Positions 1 through 4,729 of a stretch of DNA of 7,431 nucleotides are shown piece by piece. Numbering within the stretch: the first letter of the stretch is position 1; each line of letters starts with the position of its first letter. Below the pieces are notes generated by a model. That model was given only the letters and a program-made list of their open reading frames with translations. It was not told where the DNA came from and ran no database searches. The stretch lies in contig CAZRNU010000146.1 of assembly GCA_964601515.1 (NCBI GenBank), forward strand, positions 1 through 7,431. The letters run 5' to 3'. The translations under genes were made by a program, and so were the position numbers. The stretch is from PWND01 sp964601515 (GTDB taxonomy: Bacteria > Bacteroidota > Bacteroidia > Bacteroidales > UBA7960).

Positions 1-479
1 ACTCTGCAGTTTTACTATTAAGCAAGGGCAACAGAATTGCATCTTCTGAATACTTCAGTTCAAGGAATTTTAACATTTCAACTATAGAGGCCGAGCCGAC
101 ATTTAATGTGTTTTTCAGTAATACATTCAGGGTTGGAATTTTCTATGGGCACCAAAGAAAACAAAACGCTGAAAGCTTGGCTCAGGAGTATTCAATTATT
201 AATAAAGCCGGCGCAGATTCAAGACTAAATTTTCCCGGCAAAGGGTCTGTAGTAATTCGTTTTCAACTTTCTCAAATAGAATATCCTTTCGACGAAAACA
301 CTCCACTTGCCTTTGATATGTTAGAAAGCCTTAAGCCGGGCCTGAATCAACTTTGGAATATTGCCTGGCATCAGAATTTGAATGATTACCTTATGCTTAT
401 AATAAACTACCATGGCAGGAAAAGCCCTGATAATCCTACAATTCATACTGGCAATGTGCAAATTAGAGCGTTTTTCTAA
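1..479 (+). CDS. C-terminal part of a large, probably outer-membrane beta-barrel protein (5' truncated)
   Basis: The reading frame is open from the left edge (first full codon at 3) to the TAA at 477-479, giving 158 visible residues. The GTG at 108 is therefore internal and not a start. The visible protein has alternating polar/hydrophobic stretches separated by short polar turns, for example FNVFFSNTFRVGIFYG, SVVIRFQLSQIEY and YLMLIINYHGRK. It ends NVQIRAFF. A terminal aromatic residue after a beta-strand pattern is typical of outer-membrane barrels recognised by BamA. From memory, the closing pattern (NxLW...Y.GRK...IHTG..Q.RA.F) resembles the C-terminus of very long Bacteroidota hypothetical proteins; I could not search this. 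The N-terminal domains are outside the window, so no function can be assigned. A soluble beta-rich surface protein is the main alternative. Confidence 0.7.
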   Translation, partial: SAVLLLSKGNRIASSEYFSSRNFNISTIEAEPTFNVFFSNTFRVGIFYGHQRKQNAESLAQEYSIINKAGADSRLNFPGKGSVVIRFQLSQIEYPFDENTPLAFDMLESLKPGLNQLWNIAWHQNLNDYLMLIINYHGRKSPDNPTIHTGNVQIRAFF

Positions 480-508
480 GCCGTATTTATTTAGTCTGAT
501 AATCCTGC

Positions 509-516
509 TATATTTG
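509..516 (+). promoter_or_regulatory. Candidate -7 promoter element of pnuC
   Basis: TATATTTG matches the Bacteroidota -7 consensus TAnnTTTG exactly and lies 22 bp before the pnuC ATG. Transcription would begin near 523 and leave a leader of about 16 nt. No good -33 TTTG is visible; the nearest are TTTA matches at 486-489 and 490-493. The spacer from the upstream gene is only 59 bp, too short for a thiamine pyrophosphate or FMN riboswitch. Confidence 0.55.
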
Positions 517-538
517 CACCACATTTATAAACTGAATA

Positions 539-1180
539 ATGACTGATTTCTTCAACATCTTTATTGAAAACATCAGGGAAACAACTATCCTCGAATATAT
601 TGCAGTTGCATTCGGGCTTATAAGTGTTTGGTTTGCAAAAAAGGCAAATATTCTGGTGTTTCCGACAGGGATTATTAGTACAATTATATACATTTATATT
701 TGCTTCTTTGCTCAACTTTACGCAGATATGGGTATAAATCTTTTCTATACCGGAATGAGCATTTATGGATGGTATGTTTGGACTAGAAGAGATAAAAACA
801 AAAAATTAATTCCGATAAGGTGGAGCTCCGTTAAGGAGCAAATTGCAGGAATAGCCGCCGTCATTATAGGTTTTTGGATTATTCTTTGGTTGCTTTGGGT
901 TTTTAAAAGCAACGATACAGAATACATAAGCTCATTTATTCCATATGTTGATGCTTTCACTACGGCGATTTTTTTAGTTGGAATGTGGTTTATGGCAAGG
1001 AAAAGAATTGAAAACTGGATTTATTGGATTGTTGGCGATTTAATATCTGTTCCTATTTATTTTTATAAAGGATTAGTTTTTACAAGTTTTCAGTTTTTTG
1101 TTTTTTTGATTCTAGCTGTAATGGGATTCTTAGAATGGAAAAGGATGAGGGAGTCGGGAGTCTCAAGTCCTGAGTCCTGA
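539..1180 (+). CDS. pnuC: PnuC-family vitamin/nicotinamide riboside transporter
   Basis: This is an inner-membrane protein of 213 residues, a normal size for the PnuC family. These proteins move a vitamin precursor down its gradient, and phosphorylation inside the cell traps it. Hydrophobic segments lie at about 16-34, 38-60, 63-81, 101-121, 138-153, 158-178 and 180-199, consistent with the seven-helix SWEET-like fold. The family aromatic motif WxxWxxx[N/D] appears twice, as W78-W81-D85 (WYVWTRRD) and W160-W163-D167 (WIYWIVGD), one in each half. The substrate is not settled. Family members carry nicotinamide riboside (PnuC), thiamine (PnuT) or riboflavin (PnuX), and neither a kinase gene nor a riboswitch is adjacent to decide it. 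The ATG at 539 is supported by the promoter element 22 bp upstream. The last nine residues (205-213) and the stop are encoded by the heptamer repeat array, so the natural C-terminus is probably near R204. Confidence 0.9.
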   Translation: MTDFFNIFIENIRETTILEYIAVAFGLISVWFAKKANILVFPTGIISTIIYIYICFFAQLYADMGINLFYTGMSIYGWYVWTRRDKNKKLIPIRWSSVKEQIAGIAAVIIGFWIILWLLWVFKSNDTEYISSFIPYVDAFTTAIFLVGMWFMARKRIENWIYWIVGDLISVPIYFYKGLVFTSFQFFVFLILAVMGFLEWKRMRESGVSSPES

Positions 1181-1197
1181 GTCCTGAGTCCTGAGTC
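1152..1197 (-). repeat. Heptamer array, left half: GACTNNN on the minus strand, 7 copies
   Basis: AGTC occurs at 1152, 1159, 1166, 1173, 1180, 1187 and 1194, an uninterrupted period of exactly 7. Read on the minus strand this is GACT followed by three bases: CAG four times, then TGA and CCC, ending in GACT. Copies nearest the centre are identical and the outer ones diverge, so the array may have grown by slippage from the inside. The first four AGTC copies lie within the pnuC coding sequence, and the fifth begins on the last base of its stop codon. Six copies contain GAGTC, a GANTC site. Confidence 0.95.
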
Positions 1198-1198
1198 A

Positions 1199-1279
1199 GG
1201 CTGCCGACTGCCGACTGCCGACTGCCGACTTTCGACTGCCGACTGTCAACTGCCTACTTTCGACTTACGACTTACGACT
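1199..1279 (+). repeat. Heptamer array, right half: GACTNNN on the plus strand, 11-12 copies
   Basis: GACT or a one-base variant recurs every 7 bp at 1206, 1213, 1220, 1227, 1234, 1241, 1248 (AACT), 1255 (TACT), 1262, 1269 and 1276. A degenerate GGCT at 1199 is in the same phase. The three bases between copies always end in C: GCC, TTC, GTC or TAC. The orientation is opposite to the left half, so the two arms diverge from about 1198-1201. Every AGTC on the left has a partner on the right about a common centre (1201.5), but the 3-base spacers do not pair. The last unit is 8 bp from the cysS promoter element. Confidence 0.95.
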
Positions 1280-1287
1280 CAAAATAC

Positions 1288-1295
1288 TATCTTTG
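1288..1295 (+). promoter_or_regulatory. Candidate -7 promoter element of cysS
   Basis: TATCTTTG is an exact match to TAnnTTTG and sits 20 bp before the cysS ATG. Transcription would start near 1302, leaving a leader of only about 14 nt. The -33 region (about 1262-1270) falls inside the heptamer array and shows no TTTG, so this half of the promoter is either absent or supplied by repeat sequence such as CTTAC. Confidence 0.6.
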
Positions 1296-1310
1296 CACTG
1301 AAAAATTTTA

Positions 1311-1319
1311 ATGCCATGA
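1311..1319 (+). other. Two-codon upstream ORF (Met-Pro-stop) overlapping the cysS start
   Basis: The sequence ATGCCATGA gives an ATG at 1311 followed by one codon and a TGA whose first two bases are the last two of the cysS ATG at 1316-1318. With the inferred transcript start near 1302, this would be the first AUG on the message. It could be a start-stop leader affecting cysS initiation, or a coincidence in a short leader. There is no direct evidence that it is used. Confidence 0.25.
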
Positions 1320-2791
1320 CTAAACAAAAACTCTCAGTATATAATTCACTCTCCAGGAAAAAAGAAATTTTCGAGCCTTTAAATAATCCTTTTGTAGGCA
1401 TGTATGTATGTGGGCCTACAGTTTATGGTGATGCACATTTGGGTCATGCCCGTCCGGCCATAACCTTTGATCTTGTATTCAGATATTTACAGCATATAGG
1501 TTATAAGGTTCGCTATGTAAGAAACATAACTGACGTAGGACATCTTGAAAATGATGCAGACCAAGGAGAGGACAAAATTGCAAAAAAAGCCAGAATCGAG
1601 CAAGTTGAACCAATGGAAGTAGTTCAATATTTCTCCGACCGATATCACGAAGACATGGATATGCTTAATGTTAAGAAACCAAGCATTGAGCCTCGCGCTT
1701 CAGGTCATATCATCGAGCAGATTGAAATGGTAAAAGACATTCTAGAAGCAGGTTTCGCTTATGAAGTAAATGGGTCTGTGTATTTCGATGTGGAAAAATA
1801 TCATAAAACACACAACTATGGCAAGCTAAGCGGCAGAGTGCTTGAAGATATGATGGCTAATACACGAGATCTTGAAGGTCAGAATGAAAAACGAAACCAG
1901 GTTGACTTTGCGTTATGGAAAAAAGCATCTCCTGAACATATTATGAGATGGCCGTCTCCTTGGAGTGATGGGTTTCCTGGATGGCACCTCGAATGTTCGG
2001 CCATGAGTACAAAATATTTGGGCGAAGTTTTCGATATTCACGGAGGTGGAATGGACCTGTTATTTCCACATCATGAATGTGAAGTAGCACAATCTAATGC
2101 AGCAAATGGCAAAGATGCTGTTAAATATTGGCTTCACAACAATATGATAACTATCAATGGACAGAAAATGGGGAAATCACTCAATAACTTTATTACACTT
2201 AAAGAGTTCTTCTCCGGAAATCATTCAGCTTTGGAAAAAGCTTATGACCCAATGACAATAAGGTTTTTTATTCTTCAAGCACATTACCGAAGCACGCTCG
2301 ACTTTAGCAATGAGGCATTACAGGCTGCTGAAAAAGGTTTGAAAAGGTTATTTCAGGCGATGGGTAACCTTAATAAACTTCAATCTGCAGACAAATCCAC
2401 TTCTGATGTTTCCAAAATTGAGCAGAATTGTTATGATGCAATGAATGATGATTTTAACAGCCCAATAGTAATAGCTAATCTATTTGATGCTGTTAGAATT
2501 ATCAATTCTGTTTATGACAAAAAAGAGAGCCTGATGTCAAAAGATATTGAAATACTAAAAAATGTTTTTAAAACTTTCCTTGTTGACATTTTGGGATTAA
2601 ATGACAATATGAGAAACGACGATAAAAGCATAGAAACTATTAACGGATTGATGGAGCTTATCCTTGACATGAGGAAAAAAGTACGAGAACAGAAGGACTA
2701 TGCAGCTTCTGATAAAATCCGTGACTCGCTGAGTGCTTTAAATATAACAGTTAAAGATTCAAAAGAAGGTAGCAGCTGGGAGCAGAATTAA
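1316..2791 (+). CDS. cysS: Cysteinyl-tRNA synthetase
   Basis: This cytoplasmic class I aminoacyl-tRNA synthetase joins cysteine to tRNA-Cys using ATP. The 491 residues are full length; the E. coli enzyme is 461. The HIGH signature is HLGH at 41-44, within GPTVYGDAHLGHARP, and the KMSKS loop is KMGKS at 284-288. All four zinc ligands that discriminate cysteine can be placed: C32 (YVCGPT), C227 (GWHLECSAMS), H252 and E256 (FPHHECEVAQS). The C-terminal third is the helical anticodon-binding region and ends in the family-typical DSKEGSSWEQN. The ATG at 1316 is chosen because the family N-terminal pattern follows directly and the promoter element is correctly spaced; the ATG at 1311 is out of frame. 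The gene appears to be its own transcription unit, with 135 bp and a repeat array before it and 177 bp after it. No T-box or other leader could fit in the inferred short 5' end. Confidence 0.98.
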   Translation: MTKQKLSVYNSLSRKKEIFEPLNNPFVGMYVCGPTVYGDAHLGHARPAITFDLVFRYLQHIGYKVRYVRNITDVGHLENDADQGEDKIAKKARIEQVEPMEVVQYFSDRYHEDMDMLNVKKPSIEPRASGHIIEQIEMVKDILEAGFAYEVNGSVYFDVEKYHKTHNYGKLSGRVLEDMMANTRDLEGQNEKRNQVDFALWKKASPEHIMRWPSPWSDGFPGWHLECSAMSTKYLGEVFDIHGGGMDLLFPHHECEVAQSNAANGKDAVKYWLHNNMITINGQKMGKSLNNFITLKEFFSGNHSALEKAYDPMTIRFFILQAHYRSTLDFSNEALQAAEKGLKRLFQAMGNLNKLQSADKSTSDVSKIEQNCYDAMNDDFNSPIVIANLFDAVRIINSVYDKKESLMSKDIEILKNVFKTFLVDILGLNDNMRNDDKSIETINGLMELILDMRKKVREQKDYAASDKIRDSLSALNITVKDSKEGSSWEQN

Positions 2792-2845
2792 CAATTATTA
2801 TAATCCCAAAACAATTGTTTAATCGGCCCTTTTTCAAATTTCTAT

Positions 2846-2853
2846 TATTTTTG
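2846..2853 (+). promoter_or_regulatory. Candidate distal -7 element for the C69 dipeptidase gene
   Basis: TATTTTTG matches TAnnTTTG exactly but lies 115 bp before the start codon, so it would give a leader of roughly 110 nt. No TTTG is found at the expected -33 distance. The element at 2936-2943 is the alternative. Confidence 0.35.
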
Positions 2854-2868
2854 TGTTTTAAAGTTAGA

Positions 2869-2897
2869 ATGTTAATAAACATTTAACACATTAACAT
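2869..2897. repeat. 8-bp perfect inverted repeat upstream of the dipeptidase gene
   Basis: ATGTTAAT at 2869-2876 is the exact reverse complement of ATTAACAT at 2890-2897, with a 13-bp spacer that also contains TTTAAC. It lies between the two candidate promoter elements, a plausible site for a dimeric regulator. Repeats of this size arise by chance in AT-rich DNA, so an operator role is only a suggestion. Confidence 0.3.
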
Positions 2898-2935
2898 CGC
2901 TTCTAACTCACACGGTATAATGGAAAAATTCTTTG

Positions 2936-2943
2936 TATAATTG
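2936..2943 (+). promoter_or_regulatory. Candidate proximal -7 element for the C69 dipeptidase gene
   Basis: TATAATTG matches TAnnTTTG at all but one position and ends 25 bp before the ATG at 2969. This is close to the 20-22 bp seen for the better promoters in the window, and the position favours it over the exact match further upstream. No -33 TTTG is evident. Confidence 0.35.
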
Positions 2944-2968
2944 AATATCTAACAAAAAACTCACGCGA

Positions 2969-4639
2969 ATGAAAAAAAGCAAAATTATTGTTGCTGCATT
3001 TATGACTGTTATTTCAATAACAGGACTTTATTTGCAAACAAAAGCATGCACAAATGTACTGGTATCTAGAGGAGCTAGTGCTGATGGAAGTGTTATGATA
3101 AGCTATCTGGCAGATGCCGGTGGATTTATAGACCCATTGAAATTTTACCCGGGCGGCACTTACCAACCGGGCGATTCAGTAGAAATATACGAATGGGATA
3201 CCGGAAAATATCTTGGTAAAATTGCGCAGGTGCCTCGAACTTATAAGGTTATTGGCAATATGAATGAATTTCAGGTTGTAATTGGCGAAACTACATTTAC
3301 AGGTCGAGAAGAACTTGGAACGCCAAACGGCATTATGGACTATGGAAGCCTTAAGTATATCGCGCTTAAAAGAGCTAAAACTGCTAGAGAAGCGATAAAA
3401 ATCATGACAGACCTTGTTGCAGAATACGGTTATGCCAGCACAGGAGAATCTTTTTCTATAGCAGATAAAAACGAAGCCTGGGTTCTTGAATTAATTGGAA
3501 AGGGTGAATTTGGAAAAGGCGCTGTTTGGGTAGCAGCTAGAGTTCCTGAAGGCTATATAGCAGCCCATGCAAATCAAGCACGTATTCGCAAAATAGACTG
3601 GAAAGACAAAAACAATTGGATGTGGTCGGAAGATATTGTAGATTTTGCAATAGAAAGAGGTTATTTTTCCGGCAAAAAAGAAGATTTCAGCTTTGTTGAT
3701 GCTTATAATCCGGTTGACCCGGTTTCTCTTCTTCTTTGCGAAGGCAGAGTATGGAGTGTATACAGAAGAGCTGCTCCATCGCAAAATTTCTCTGCTGATT
3801 ACTGGAGATGCGTTGTTGGTGCAGAACCTTATCCATTGTTTATTAAGCCCGACAGACCTGTTACTCTTGAGGATATGATGGCACTTGTTAGAGACCATTT
3901 CCATGATTCACCTTTCTATACTGCAGAAGGCTTTGCTGCAGGTCCTCATAATAATCCTTACAGATGGAGACCTTTGTTCTTCAGCTTTGACGATGTTGTT
4001 GACAAGGATGGCGAAAAAATGAAGTTTTCATGGGAAAGAACTATTTCTCAGCCACAAACAGGATTTTCTTTTGTTTCTCAGTCTAGAAATTGGCTTCCTG
4101 ACGAAATAGGCGGTATTTTCTGGTACGGTGTTGATGATACCTATTCTACTTGTTATATGCCTCTTTATATGGGTATGACAAAAGCTCCTAAAAGCCTGAC
4201 AATTATAGATATTAACAAATTTGAATGGGAATCTGCTTTTTGGGTTTTTAATCTTGTTGCAAATTATGCATATGGAATGTATAATTATATGATAAAAGAC
4301 ATTCAGATAGTACAAAACGAACTGGAAAAACGATCAATAAGCATGACTAAAGCAATTGATCAAGCTGCTCTTGCTTTAAGCAAAAGTAACAAAGAGCTTA
4401 TGCACGAATTCCTAACTGATTTCTCTGTAAATAATTCTGAATATGTTGTTGAAAGATGGAGAGAGCTAGGATATTATCTATTTACAAAGTATAATGACAG
4501 ATATATTAATTCAGATGGCGGTATACGACCAAACCCCAAAGGTGCAGGATATAATGAAGACTTTAAAAGAAAAGCTATTCAGGAACGACCGGGATACTAT
4601 GATGTAAGATGGCGTCAACCCGGAGAGCCTATTAAATAA
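2969..4639 (+). CDS. Secreted C69-family dipeptidase (Ntn-hydrolase)
   Basis: The product is 556 residues, in the usual range for Bacteroidota C69 dipeptidases, which cut dipeptides and short peptides, probably in the periplasm. Residues 1-26 form a signal peptide: MKKSK, a hydrophobic core at 6-22, then TKA before the cut. Cleavage after A26 would leave C27 of CTNVLVSRGAS as the new N-terminus. This is the expected nucleophile, because C69 enzymes use an N-terminal cysteine. Further family features are ADGSVMISY at 38-46, NEFQVVIGETTF at 99-110 and STGESFSIADKNEAWVLE at about 157-174. TKAC is a poor lipobox, so this is probably not a lipoprotein. The substrate cannot be read from the sequence. 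The gene is monocistronic by layout, with a 177-bp spacer before it and a strong terminator after it. The ATG fits the signal peptide, and no in-frame alternative is better. Confidence 0.93.
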   Translation: MKKSKIIVAAFMTVISITGLYLQTKACTNVLVSRGASADGSVMISYLADAGGFIDPLKFYPGGTYQPGDSVEIYEWDTGKYLGKIAQVPRTYKVIGNMNEFQVVIGETTFTGREELGTPNGIMDYGSLKYIALKRAKTAREAIKIMTDLVAEYGYASTGESFSIADKNEAWVLELIGKGEFGKGAVWVAARVPEGYIAAHANQARIRKIDWKDKNNWMWSEDIVDFAIERGYFSGKKEDFSFVDAYNPVDPVSLLLCEGRVWSVYRRAAPSQNFSADYWRCVVGAEPYPLFIKPDRPVTLEDMMALVRDHFHDSPFYTAEGFAAGPHNNPYRWRPLFFSFDDVVDKDGEKMKFSWERTISQPQTGFSFVSQSRNWLPDEIGGIFWYGVDDTYSTCYMPLYMGMTKAPKSLTIIDINKFEWESAFWVFNLVANYAYGMYNYMIKDIQIVQNELEKRSISMTKAIDQAALALSKSNKELMHEFLTDFSVNNSEYVVERWRELGYYLFTKYNDRYINSDGGIRPNPKGAGYNEDFKRKAIQERPGYYDVRWRQPGEPIK

Positions 4640-4656
4640 CCTTTCTCTGCTTGCAT

Positions 4657-4696
4657 TAAAAACCCTCTGTTTTTTTCAGAGGGTTTTTATTTTTTT
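4657..4696 (+). terminator. Intrinsic terminator after the C69 dipeptidase gene
   Basis: A 13-bp perfect stem pairs 4657-4669 (TAAAAACCCTCTG) with 4677-4689 (CAGAGGGTTTTTA) around a loop of seven Ts. It is followed by seven Ts at 4690-4696. It begins 17 bp after the stop codon and separates the dipeptidase transcript from hflK-hflC. Confidence 0.92.
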
Positions 4697-4697
4697 A

Positions 4698-4705
4698 TAC
4701 TTTTA
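4698..4705 (+). promoter_or_regulatory. Weak candidate -7 element for hflK-hflC
   Basis: TACTTTTA matches TAnnTTTG except for the final base and lies 24 bp before the hflK ATG, just past the terminator. A promoter is needed in this 33-bp stretch, or within the terminator, if hflK is not expressed by read-through. This is the best match there, but it is not strong. Confidence 0.3.
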
Positions 4706-4729
4706 CATATATCCTAAAATCAAATAATC

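Noticed and set aside
108..479. GTG at 108 as the start of a small separate gene
   Set aside because: The same frame is open without a stop back to the left edge, and the protein pattern continues smoothly across 108, so the gene enters from outside the window.
480..538. Thiamine pyrophosphate or other riboswitch controlling pnuC
   Set aside because: The gap is 59 bp with a promoter element 22 bp before the start, leaving no room for an aptamer and no recognisable conserved core.
491..715. Cysteine-rich minus-strand frame overlapping the pnuC start
   Set aside because: The cysteines have no regular zinc-binding spacing, and the frame covers the promoter and first helices of pnuC. It is a shadow.
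1152..1279. CRISPR array
   Set aside because: The repeated unit is 7 bp with a 4-bp constant part and 3-bp spacers. There are no 23-47 bp repeats, unique spacers or cas genes.
1152..1279. Long hairpin, terminator or REP-type element formed by the two arms of the heptamer array
   Set aside because: The AGTC/GACT tetramers pair in register, but the intervening 3x3 bases do not, leaving 4-bp helices between internal loops, and no T-run follows. A stable terminator is unlikely.
2809..2820. Perfect 12-bp palindrome AAACAATTGTTT as an operator
   Set aside because: About two such palindromes are expected by chance in 7.4 kb, more in AT-rich DNA. It has no second copy and is not reported as a feature.
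2969..3055. C69 dipeptidase as a lipoprotein
   Set aside because: The residues before Cys27 are QTKA, with threonine at -3 and lysine at -2, which do not fit a lipobox. The cysteine is explained by the Ntn nucleophile.
3491..3904. 137-residue open frame on the minus strand inside the dipeptidase gene
   Set aside because: It lies wholly antisense to a well-supported gene, its translation resembles no family I recognise, and no promoter is seen. It is a shadow of the coding strand.
4028..4315. 95-residue minus-strand open frame inside the dipeptidase gene
   Set aside because: It is antisense to strongly conserved coding sequence with no independent support, and its composition looks like a reverse-frame shadow.
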